Shown: in pieces, positions 1 to 6,227 of the stretch
Layout of the letters: every line of letters starts with the position of its first letter
How positions within the stretch are numbered: the first letter of the stretch is position 1
Assembly (NCBI GenBank): GCA_007121175.1
Contig: SKMG01000252.1
Location: forward strand, 1-6,568
Length of the DNA: 6,568 nt
Source: Trueperaceae bacterium
GTDB lineage: Bacteria; Deinococcota; Deinococci; Deinococcales; Trueperaceae
Direction: 5' to 3'
Notes under the pieces: generated by a model
What the model was told of the DNA's origin: nothing
The model's input: the letters and a program-made list of their open reading frames with translations, nothing else
Database searches by the model: none
Translations under genes and position numbers: made by a program

Positions 1-761
1 CGGGTCGTCTCGGACTTGAGACGCTCCGCGAGGAGGTGCCCGTTATGCATCACGGCGATTCGGTCGCATACGTGGAACACGTGCTCGAGGTTGTGGCTGA
101 TGACGACGACGGTCACGCCCTGGGCCTTGAGTCGATGGATGATCGCTAGGACCTTTTCCTGCTCCTCGACACCGAGCGCCGCCGTCGGCTCGTCCATGAT
201 CACGAGTTCGGCCTCGGTATAGAGCGCTCGGCCGATCGCAACGGCCTGACGCTGACCGCCGGACATCACGGCTGCCGGCGCGTATGGGTTGATGATTTCG
301 AGGCCGAGGCGCTCTTGGATGAAAGTCACCGCTTCACGCCGCATCCGTGCGACGTCGAGCACTGGCAGGAACCCGAGCCAATGCGTACGGATCTCGCGGC
401 CCAGGAAGAAGTTGGTGCCGAGGTCGAAGGTCGGTACCAACGCGAGGTCCTGGTAGATCGTCTCGATGCCGTGCGCCTTGGCGACGTCGGGATGATCGAT
501 GGCGACGAGCTCGCCGTTGATCTCGATGGTGCCACTGTCTGCGGGATGGACGCCAGTCAGCACCTTGATCAGTGTCGACTTACCAGCACCGTTGTCGCCC
601 ACGATGCCCAGCACCTCGCCGCGGCGGATGTCCAGATCGATCGGCTTGAGCGCCTCGACGCCTCCGAAGCGCCGCGACACCCCACGGAACCGGACGTGTG
701 TTGCTTCGGAGGCCCCGTCGCGGGCCTCCGAAGCGAGCAGGCGAGTGACCTCAGTTCCCAC
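1..761 (-). CDS. Sugar ABC transporter ATP-binding protein, FrcA-like (C-terminus cut by window edge)
   Basis: This cytoplasmic ATPase would power the sugar importer formed with the two preceding genes. The reading frame stays open to the left edge, giving 253 codons. All ABC motifs are present in order: Walker A GDNGAGKST (residues 55-63, Lys61), Q-loop Gln104 in YQDLALV, signature MSGGQRQ (166-172, Met replacing the usual Leu), Walker B LVIMDEP (186-192, Glu191) and H-loop His223 in VISHN. The DNGAGKST form and a single nucleotide-binding domain ending near residue 250 fit the FrcA type of the carbohydrate-uptake CUT2 group, not the double-domain RbsA/XylG type. A second domain beyond the edge cannot be excluded. 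I chose the GTG at 759-761, which overlaps the end of the binding-protein gene by 11 bp; its Shine-Dalgarno is weak, so the start is uncertain and translational coupling is likely. Family assignment is secure; the exact ends are not. Confidence 0.93.
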   Translation of the reverse strand, partial: MGTEVTRLLASEARDGASEATHVRFRGVSRRFGGVEALKPIDLDIRRGEVLGIVGDNGAGKSTLIKVLTGVHPADSGTIEINGELVAIDHPDVAKAHGIETIYQDLALVPTFDLGTNFFLGREIRTHWLGFLPVLDVARMRREAVTFIQERLGLEIINPYAPAAVMSGGQRQAVAIGRALYTEAELVIMDEPTAALGVEEQEKVLAIIHRLKAQGVTVVVISHNLEHVFHVCDRIAVMHNGHLLAERLKSETT

Positions 762-1761
762 GGCGGGCCAGTTCAGCCTCGATCTCGGGCCAGTTCTCCA
801 TCAACCGGAGCGTGCCCTCATCGACCTTCTCCATGACGTCATCACGGCTTGCAATCATCAGCATGTCGAGCGGGTACTGCTTGGCCACGTCCAGACCGTT
901 GAGGTGGTTGTCCACGGCCTCGGCGATGTAGCGTCCACTCGACCGACTGTCGCGGAAGATGGCGCCGGTGATCAAGCCTTCCCAGATCATGTCGAGCTCG
1001 GGCGGCACGGCACCATAGCCAAACACGTGCACGTCGCTACGGCCCATACCTGCCACGGCGACTGCAGTGCCCATCGCCATGGCGCTGTTGGCAGCGTAGA
1101 TGGCCTTCACTTCGGGATGGGCGAGGAGGAGGCGCTCCGTAGCATCGAACGCACGGGCCTGCTCCCAGTACGCGTAGTGCTCGAACGCGATCTCGATTCC
1201 CGCGTCGACCCATATCTCCTTGGCGGTCCCGACACGCTGCTCGGAGATCTGGTTTCCCGGCTCGGCGAACATCAAGCCGACCTTGTCACCAGGCTCCAAG
1301 ACGTTGTCGAGCGCCCATAAGGCGGTAACCTCGCCACCCTCCTCGTGGTAGTAACCGGAGTACGCCAGCACGTCCACGTCGGACTCCTCCGGATGAATCG
1401 CCAGATGGTTGATCACGAAGATGGGGACGCCAGCCTCGTTGGCCTCCCGTAGCGCTGGCACGATTGCGAAGTAGTCGATCGGCCCCACGATGATGTAGTC
1501 AACGCCGAGTGTGATGAGGTCGTCGACGATGTCGAGCTGCTGCTGGACGTTGGCCTCGGCGGTGGAGGCGCGTGCGATGAACTCGAACTCCACGCCGCGG
1601 TTCGCAAGCTCCTCTTGGAAGCCGGCGGCGAACTGGCCAAAGTAGTCGAGCGTGTCGTAGACGGGCGGGGCGAACCCGATGCGCACGGGCTGCGCAAAGG
1701 CAAGCCCGGCCATCACGAACGCAACGAGTAGGGCGACAACGAACGTGGCAAAACGGGACAT
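751..1761 (-). CDS. Periplasmic sugar-binding protein of an ABC importer (ribose/fructose-binding-like)
   Basis: The 336-residue protein is a class I periplasmic binding protein (Peripla_BP_4 type) that would capture the sugar and deliver it to the permease. Residues 1-23 form a Sec signal peptide with an Arg3 n-region, a hydrophobic core (7-20) and an AFA|QP cleavage site; no lipobox Cys is present. The mature part begins VRIGFAPP and carries the family's pattern EANVQQQLDIVDDLI followed by GVDYIIVGPID (near 69-96), Arg176 in EQRVGT and Asn225 in the AANSAMAMG segment. At 247-251 the sequence FGYGA stands where ribose-binding relatives usually have a GFDG motif, so the usual ligand Asp appears to be missing. 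Translation starts at ATG 1759-1761 behind a perfect AAGGAGGT (1767-1774) with 5 nt spacing. The gene follows the permease after an 83 bp gap, the only sizeable gap in the operon. Substrate unknown. Confidence 0.94.
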   Translation of the reverse strand: MSRFATFVVALLVAFVMAGLAFAQPVRIGFAPPVYDTLDYFGQFAAGFQEELANRGVEFEFIARASTAEANVQQQLDIVDDLITLGVDYIIVGPIDYFAIVPALREANEAGVPIFVINHLAIHPEESDVDVLAYSGYYHEEGGEVTALWALDNVLEPGDKVGLMFAEPGNQISEQRVGTAKEIWVDAGIEIAFEHYAYWEQARAFDATERLLLAHPEVKAIYAANSAMAMGTAVAVAGMGRSDVHVFGYGAVPPELDMIWEGLITGAIFRDSRSSGRYIAEAVDNHLNGLDVAKQYPLDMLMIASRDDVMEKVDEGTLRLMENWPEIEAELARRGN

Positions 1762-1764
1762 GTG

Positions 1765-1781
1765 CGACCTCCTTCAGGTCG
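1765..1781 (-). promoter_or_regulatory. Hairpin enclosing the Shine-Dalgarno of the binding-protein gene
   Basis: In the transcript, CGACCU and AGGUCG can form a 6-bp stem closed by the five-base loop GAAGG. The Shine-Dalgarno AAGGAGGU (1767-1774) lies half in the loop and half in the 3' arm, and the start codon follows four bases below the stem. Such a structure could moderate initiation or protect the 5' end of a processed message. The complementarity is plain in the sequence; a regulatory role is inference. Confidence 0.4.
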
Positions 1782-1792
1782 AGACGGGCCGA

Positions 1793-1818
1793 CGGTCGGT
1801 GGCCTTGGATTCCGACCG
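1793..1818 (-). repeat. Inverted repeat between permease and binding-protein genes
   Basis: The arms CGGTCGG (1793-1799) and CCGACCG (1812-1818) are perfectly complementary over 7 bp, with a 12-base spacer. An overlapping smaller palindrome, CCGAC-G-GTCGG, lies at 1789-1799. No T-run follows on the minus strand, so this is not a standard intrinsic terminator. Stem-loops in this position are known in other ABC operons to limit exonuclease decay or give partial read-through, which lets the binding protein be made in excess; that role here is inferred. Confidence 0.4.
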
Positions 1819-1844
1819 ATGTACTGACGGCTTCGGAGAAGACC

Positions 1845-2873
1845 TCATTCAGTAGTCATCCCCTGACGGCGGAAGCGCGCAAGCTGGATGGCAACGGCGA
1901 TCACGAGCGTGAGACCGATCACGATCTGCTGCCAGTAGAAGGGGACGCGCATCAGGAGCAAGCCGTTCTCGGCGACTCCGAGGAAGACGGCCCCCAGGAG
2001 GGTGCCGAGGAGCGTAGCGAAGCCTCCGAACAGCAGCGTGCCTCCCAGCACCACAACGGCGATGGCGTGAAGCTCCATCATGGCGCCGAGCACGGCCTGA
2101 GCTGCGTCGAGCCGTGAGGCGAGCATGATGCCGGCCAGACCGGCGAGAGCGCCACACGACACGTACGCCAGAAGCTCGTAGCGACCGACGCGAATTCCAG
2201 CGCGGACTGCGGCGCTGCGGTTCCCGCCGAGAGCCAGCACGTATGCGCCGAAACGCGTTCGGTTCATGAGGTATGCGCCCAAGATCACCACTACGACGGC
2301 GATCAGACCGGCCATTGGCAGCCCCAGCACCGTGCCTTGGCCGATGAAGCTGAAAGCGTCGGGGAAGTTCCTCAGTTGGTTGGGACCCATGACCAGATAC
2401 GCGGCACCGCGCACGGCGGTCAGCGTACCGAGGGTGACGATCAGCGGCGGTACCTTGAAGACCGTCACGAAGGTCCCATTGACGAGCCCGACGATGGCGC
2501 CGACACCGATACCCGCAGCGATCGCCAGCGGAACGGCGGCCTCAGCCGCCAGCCCGCTCTTCAACACGATGGCCGTGACGCACGCCGAAAGCGCGACGTT
2601 CGAACCGACCGACAGGTCGATCCCGCGGGCTGCCATGACGATCGTCATGCCGGTGCCGAGGACGAGAAAGATCGAAATCTGGCGGAACACATTGAACAGG
2701 TTGCGGGCGTCGAGGAAGACTGGGTTCACGAGCGTGATCACGATTGCGAGCAAGACCAGTGGCACGACGAGACCGAGTGGCGCGCGTAGCCCGGGATTAC
2801 GCTGCAGAAAGCTGAAACGTGGCTTCGAGCGTCTGGAGGACACCACCTCCAGCGATACCACCTTGTGGGTCAT
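1845..2873 (-). CDS. Sugar ABC transporter permease, RbsC-like
   Basis: The 342-residue inner-membrane protein belongs to the BPD_transp_2 (RbsC/FrcC) permease family and would form the homodimeric channel of the importer. After a basic cytoplasmic N-terminus (residues 1-30) come many hydrophobic spans, beginning near 32-50 and 66-82, with later ones near 112-132, 184-203, 234-252, 268-300 and 313-331. Family hallmarks are MAARGIDLSVGS (80-91) and ALGGNRSAAVRAGI (214-227), the cytoplasmic loop that contacts the ATPase. Length is typical (about 310-350). The ATG at 2871-2873 overlaps the kinase stop codon in an ATGA arrangement, and AAAGGAG at 2881-2887 lies 7 nt upstream within the kinase gene, so translation is probably coupled. 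Substrate specificity cannot be read from the permease. Confidence 0.95.
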   Translation of the reverse strand: MTHKVVSLEVVSSRRSKPRFSFLQRNPGLRAPLGLVVPLVLLAIVITLVNPVFLDARNLFNVFRQISIFLVLGTGMTIVMAARGIDLSVGSNVALSACVTAIVLKSGLAAEAAVPLAIAAGIGVGAIVGLVNGTFVTVFKVPPLIVTLGTLTAVRGAAYLVMGPNQLRNFPDAFSFIGQGTVLGLPMAGLIAVVVVILGAYLMNRTRFGAYVLALGGNRSAAVRAGIRVGRYELLAYVSCGALAGLAGIMLASRLDAAQAVLGAMMELHAIAVVVLGGTLLFGGFATLLGTLLGAVFLGVAENGLLLMRVPFYWQQIVIGLTLVIAVAIQLARFRRQGMTTE

Positions 2874-3847
2874 GCCTGAACTCCTTTGGTGCTCGGCCTC
2901 TCAGCCGGCGATGGGCTCGCGCCTTCTCCGAGGTCGTCGGCGCGATCACGGGTGACGCTGGCACGGGCACCGTAGACCGTGACGGCTGCGGCACCTGCCC
3001 GGCACGCAGCGTCGACCGCTCTGGTGAGTTCGCGATCGGCGGCGATCTCCGCTGCCAACACACCGACGAACGTGTCGCCCGCCCCTAGACTGTCGACGAC
3101 CTCGACGCTTGGCGCGGGTACGTGTCTCGCCGTTCCATCAACCGACACCACAACGGCGCCGAGCGCGCCTAGCGTGACGATGGCCGCCTTCCCTCGGCCG
3201 ACCGACAATCGTGCAGATAGCGCGGCCCCGGCCGTCCCCGCGCACTTCGGATCGGCAACGTCGAGGCCGGTCAACAACCCTGCCTCGTACTCGTTCACCA
3301 CCACGTAGCTGACGGCCGGCCAGAGCTCGTCGACCATGCCCTCGGCCGGCGCAGCATTGAGCACGAGCGGAAGGCCGTGGTCGACCGCGGCATCCGCGAC
3401 CGCGATCATGGCGTCAATCGGTGCCTCGAGGGCGAGCGCGACCAATCGAACGTCGTTCCACACGGATTCTGGCAGCGCCGCTACGTCATCGGGGGACAAG
3501 CGCCCGTTGGCTCGTGGCACCACCAGCGTCTGGTAGTCGCCGCGCTCATCCATCAAGACCATGCCGAGGCCCGTACCGGCCGGATCGCGTCGAACGTACG
3601 TCGTGTCGACACCGACTTCTAGCCACGCCCTGACGAGGGAGTCGCCAAAGCTGTCATCGCCGATGCGCCCCACGAAGCTCACCGGCGCGCCCCAAGCGGC
3701 TGCGGCGCATGCGAGGTTCGCAGCCTTGCCTCCGGCAGACTCCCGGTATGCGTGCGCGATCACGGTCTCCCCTCGGGCAGGGAGCCTGCCTGCGACCGCG
3801 ATCAGATCGAGGTTGGCGCCTCCTACCACGAGCACCCCCCCTCTCAC
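2870..3847 (-). CDS. PfkB/ribokinase-family sugar kinase
   Basis: The 325-residue cytoplasmic enzyme should phosphorylate a monosaccharide with ATP, most likely the ketose made by the isomerase encoded just before it. Visible motifs are Asn12/Asp14 in GGANLDLI near the N-terminus (sugar contact), the first PfkB signature SAGGKAANLA (37-46), GRIGDDSFG (60-68), NAAPAEG (164-170, compare NPAPA in ribokinase), NEYEAGLLTG (185-194, the N-x-x-E magnesium/phosphate motif) and the second signature DSLGAGDTF (252-260) with catalytic base Asp258. All key residues are present, so the enzyme should be active. The start is GTG at 3845-3847, giving a GTGA overlap with the isomerase stop; GAGGT at 3856-3860 sits 8 nt upstream. 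Further in-frame GTGs follow closely, so the N-terminus could be a few residues shorter. Ribokinase, fructokinase and deoxyribokinase specificities cannot be told apart by eye. Confidence 0.94.
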   Translation of the reverse strand: MRGGVLVVGGANLDLIAVAGRLPARGETVIAHAYRESAGGKAANLACAAAAWGAPVSFVGRIGDDSFGDSLVRAWLEVGVDTTYVRRDPAGTGLGMVLMDERGDYQTLVVPRANGRLSPDDVAALPESVWNDVRLVALALEAPIDAMIAVADAAVDHGLPLVLNAAPAEGMVDELWPAVSYVVVNEYEAGLLTGLDVADPKCAGTAGAALSARLSVGRGKAAIVTLGALGAVVVSVDGTARHVPAPSVEVVDSLGAGDTFVGVLAAEIAADRELTRAVDAACRAGAAAVTVYGARASVTRDRADDLGEGASPSPAERPSTKGVQA

Positions 3848-4821
3848 GCGCTCTGACCTCGGGTTAGTGGAAGGGCCGCGTCCTGCACGAGTACGTGCAC
3901 CCGCAGTGCGTCATGGCTGGCTTGGGCGTCCACGATGTCCGATGCGTCGAGGGCCGCCGCGGCCCGCCAGAAGCGTGACAACATCTCGATGTTCCGAGCG
4001 CACTCGGCAACGGGATCCTCCCGCACGGGAAACGTGTCGAAGTAGATGTGCTCGGCGTACCCTCGTCGCTGGAGAGTCCACACCAGCTCCAAGGTCTGAA
4101 CGGGGTGCACCGAACCGACGATCAGGCCGTCGTCCGCCATGCCGTACGCATCGTTGAGATGGATGCCGAACAGCCTCTCCTCTTGCAGGGCGCGAGCGGC
4201 CGCCTGGGCAGGGTTTTCGCGAGCCATGAGCGAGTGGGCCATGTCCAAGACGACGCCAACGTTGGTCCGCGCAACATCTCGCAAGCACAGGAGCGAGGTG
4301 GACATGTCGCCGACGACGTAATAGCGGCGCGGATCGAGCGGCTTGTACTCCAGCCCGATCATCAACTCGGGCAGCGCATCTGCAACGTGCTGGAAACTCT
4401 CCACCGTCTGCGACCACAGAGCCTGGTAGTCGGCCTGAAACGGGTAGTCGTATCCGTCTTGGCCGGGCCACACGACGACTTGCTTGGCCCCCAGAGCGAG
4501 CGCCCACTCTCCCGCCTCGATGGTCAGTTCGCGGGCGCGACGACGGAGGGTGGCCTCGGGATTGGTGAAGGCGCCAGCGAGGAACTCGTCGCCGAATCGC
4601 AGATTGATCGCTCCTACGCCGAGACCGACGTCGGCCAGAGCATCGGCGACTGTGCTCCGCGTAACGCCGTTGACGTGCTGAGGATAGTTCAGGTCGACGA
4701 GATCCAAGCCCGGCACCGTACCTGCTCGACGGATACGGCCGGCGATGTCGAGGGCTCGGGGCCACAGATCCGGCCTCGAGTCCATCGAGTTGAGGCGCGC
4801 GGACATAGCTGGCAGGTCCAT
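3844..4821 (-). CDS. TIM-barrel sugar isomerase, L-rhamnose/xylose isomerase-like
   Basis: The 325-residue protein is of the AP-endonuclease 2 / xylose isomerase-like TIM-barrel superfamily and probably interconverts an aldose and a ketose in the cytoplasm. Candidate metal ligands lie at the ends of successive strands: Glu158 in GLEYKP, Asp193 in VLDMAHS, His221 in GIHLND and Asp262 in YFDTFP. This E-D-H-D order, with Lys160 two residues after the Glu, His196 three after the Asp and an Asp pair at 230-231, matches the layout I recall for Pseudomonas L-rhamnose isomerase, including the 35-residue Glu-Asp spacing; D-tagatose 3-epimerase types end in Glu. A VVWPGQDGYDYP segment (116-127) looks family-specific. 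The ATG at 4819-4821 has AGGAAG (4826-4831) only 4 nt upstream; Met6 is an alternative start. It lies 8 bp after the regulator and overlaps the kinase by 4 bp. It could still be an epimerase. Confidence 0.87.
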   Translation of the reverse strand: MDLPAMSARLNSMDSRPDLWPRALDIAGRIRRAGTVPGLDLVDLNYPQHVNGVTRSTVADALADVGLGVGAINLRFGDEFLAGAFTNPEATLRRRARELTIEAGEWALALGAKQVVVWPGQDGYDYPFQADYQALWSQTVESFQHVADALPELMIGLEYKPLDPRRYYVVGDMSTSLLCLRDVARTNVGVVLDMAHSLMARENPAQAAARALQEERLFGIHLNDAYGMADDGLIVGSVHPVQTLELVWTLQRRGYAEHIYFDTFPVREDPVAECARNIEMLSRFWRAAAALDASDIVDAQASHDALRVHVLVQDAALPLTRGQSA

Positions 4822-4829
4822 CTGACTTC

Positions 4830-5723
4830 CTAACTCAGTCGCTTCCGGGCGACCGAACTCATGGTGGACTCGAGGTTGTGTAGCGAGTCGCTTGCGTGCC
4901 GCTGTGCAACGCGGACGAAGAGAGCATCGAGCAGGGTGAGTTGGGCGATTCGGCTCGCGGCGTTCTCCCCGGTGATCGGCGAACCCTGTGACGCGCTCAC
5001 GAGGACGGCGTCGGCCAACAGGGCGAGCTTTGACTCCGCCACGTTCGTGACCGCTATCAAGGTCGCTCCCCGCTCTCGTCCGAGCTCGGACGCCTCGATG
5101 ACGGCACTCGTCGCTCCTGAGTGGCTTATCGCGACAACGACGTCAGTAGGCGCCACGAGCGCAGCGCTCATGGCCATGAGGTGAGGATCGTCATGCGCAC
5201 GGCTGCTGATCCCGATGCGGAGCAGCTTGTGTTCGAAGTCGCGAGCGATGGTGGCGGACCCGCCGACGCCGAAGAGCAGCCGTGTCGGCGCATCGCCTAT
5301 TGCCTTCGCGGCGCGCTCGAACGCATTGACGTCGAAGATCGCCTGCGTATCGCTCAGGGCTTGCATGGCAGTCGAGAAGACCTTGCGCACCACAGTCCCC
5401 AAGTCGTCCGACAGCGAGAGTTCCTCATGGAGATCGATCCCGTGGAGTTGCTGGTAAGCGAGCAGCACTTCACGAAGTTCACGGAACCCGGTGAACCCAA
5501 GCCGCTTCGCAAACTTCACCACCGCCGCCTGACTGACGTCCGCCAGAATCGCTACATGAGCGAGCCGCAGGCTCTGTTCAGAGGTGCCGCGCGTCGCGAG
5601 CAGGACGCTGGCGATGGAACGCTCGGCCGATGTCAGCGACGCCAGCATGCCCTGCATGATGACGATGAGCGCACGCGGGTTGGCGTGGTAGACAGCAGGC
5701 CGTTCTAGCAGTTGAACGTGCAT
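4830..5723 (-). CDS. MurR/RpiR-family transcriptional regulator (HTH plus SIS domain)
   Basis: As called here the protein has 297 residues. An N-terminal HTH_6 domain (about 24-98) contains LTSAERSIASVLL and the helix-turn-helix AHVAILADVSQAAVVKF followed by AKRLGFTGF (55-80), the RpiR hallmark. A C-terminal SIS domain (about 146-273) carries FGVGGSATIA (151-160) and AISHSGATSAVIE (198-210), the phosphosugar-binding loops. It likely senses a phosphorylated intermediate of the pathway and controls this operon, including itself. The frame extends upstream to a GTG at 5813, but I chose the ATG at 5721-5723: it has a GGGAAGG-type Shine-Dalgarno just upstream, gives the usual family length, and leaves the predicted promoter outside the gene. 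The extra 30 residues of the longer form resemble no HTH_6 start. The TAG stop overlaps the isomerase ribosome-binding site. Repressor or activator action is not visible. Confidence 0.9.
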   Translation of the reverse strand: MHVQLLERPAVYHANPRALIVIMQGMLASLTSAERSIASVLLATRGTSEQSLRLAHVAILADVSQAAVVKFAKRLGFTGFRELREVLLAYQQLHGIDLHEELSLSDDLGTVVRKVFSTAMQALSDTQAIFDVNAFERAAKAIGDAPTRLLFGVGGSATIARDFEHKLLRIGISSRAHDDPHLMAMSAALVAPTDVVVAISHSGATSAVIEASELGRERGATLIAVTNVAESKLALLADAVLVSASQGSPITGENAASRIAQLTLLDALFVRVAQRHASDSLHNLESTMSSVARKRLS

Positions 5724-5757
5724 GCACACCTTCCCTAGCCCTTGTAGTGTCGCGTTG

Positions 5758-5786
5758 ACGGTACGCGTTGTGAAGTAGTGCGTCAA
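5758..5786 (-). promoter_or_regulatory. Predicted sigma-70-type promoter of the operon
   Basis: On the minus strand TTGACG (5781-5786) matches five of six bases of the -35 consensus. After exactly 17 bp follows TACCGT (5758-5763), a TANNNT-type -10 of the sort common in GC-rich genomes. Transcription would begin near 5750, giving a leader of roughly 25-30 nt before ATG 5723. It is the best promoter I see upstream of the regulator. The -10 is weak (three of six), so this is a reasoned guess. Confidence 0.45.
5766..5775 (-). promoter_or_regulatory. Possible operator copy inside the promoter spacer
   Basis: CTTCACAACG lies between the predicted -35 and -10 boxes and recurs exactly at 5907-5916, next to a palindrome built from the same hexamer. 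A protein bound here would block RNA polymerase, so this is a candidate site for the adjacent RpiR-type regulator. The repeat is visible; its function is inferred. Confidence 0.35.
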
Positions 5787-6227
5787 GCCTGCGCTCGCCG
5801 AACGGGCGCTCACCCAACCCAGCGCGCGTCATGGACGATATTGCTAGACCGCGCCTTGGGAGGCCGGTGGTGTAGACATCACTGCCTGCTTCACGTCTGT
5901 GAAGTTCGTTGTGAAGCGGGCTTCCCTGGCGCCGTAGGATCAGCGTTGGCCCGCTGGGCTCCGCCGCGGCGGCGACCGCCTCCTCCGTTTGAGGCGTTGG
6001 CTCGCGCCCGCTGAGCCGACCAACAAATCGGCTATGACGCAAACCTACTCGCGCCGCTGCCCTTGCGGTAGCCGCTACGGGCGGACCTACAGCGCAGACG
6101 CTTTGGCAGAGACTCGGCAATCAGCCAGCTTGACTGATGGCGGCTCGAGCAGGCCGTGGCGGATCAACACCGCAGATAGAGCAGACGGATCAATGGCCTC
6201 GCCGCGGCCGCTACCTCGCAAGTATCC
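5787..6227. other. Intergenic region without a supported gene
   Basis: About 440 bp separate the right-edge coding tail from the operon promoter. Several frames are open, but they have no credible start, ribosome-binding site or recognisable motif. Besides the CTTCAC cluster it holds small inverted repeats: the perfect 12-bp palindrome CCGCCGCGGCGG (5961-5972), AGCCGA/TCGGCT with an 8-base loop (6014-6033) and GTAGC-C-GCTAC (6068-6078). None is followed by a T-run on the minus strand, so no intrinsic terminator for the upstream gene is evident. I saw no tRNA, riboswitch or attachment site. Confidence 0.6.
5889..5916 (-). promoter_or_regulatory. CTTCAC/GTGAAG repeat cluster, possible upstream operator
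   Basis: Read on the minus strand, CTTCACAACG (5916-5907) is followed after two bases by the palindrome CTTCAC-AGAC-GTGAAG (5904-5889). The hexamer thus appears twice in direct orientation at a 12 bp step and once inverted. Together with the copy at 5766-5775, about 140 bp nearer the regulator gene, this would suit a dimeric regulator binding two sites, possibly with looping. No binding consensus is known to me for this protein. Confidence 0.35.

Noticed and set aside
499..1320. Plus-strand open frame of 273 codons opposite the binding-protein and ATPase genes
   Set aside because: It is antisense to two clearly recognisable proteins, has no family motif, and long antisense frames are common in GC-rich DNA.
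3911..4765. Minus-strand 284-codon Arg-rich frame inside the isomerase gene
   Set aside because: Its Arg/Ser-rich composition is that of an out-of-frame reading of a GC-rich gene, and the overlapping isomerase frame carries all the recognisable motifs.
4048..4833. Plus-strand 261-codon frame opposite the isomerase
   Set aside because: Antisense shadow with no motif and no ribosome-binding site in keeping with the operon.
5477..5496. Inverted repeat GTTCAC/GTGAAC with 8-base spacer inside the regulator gene
   Set aside because: It encodes part of the helix-turn-helix region and differs from the upstream CTTCAC cluster; chance is the simpler explanation.
5961..5972. Perfect palindrome CCGCCGCGGCGG as a possible terminator stem
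   Set aside because: No T-run follows on either strand and GC-only palindromes are frequent at this base composition.
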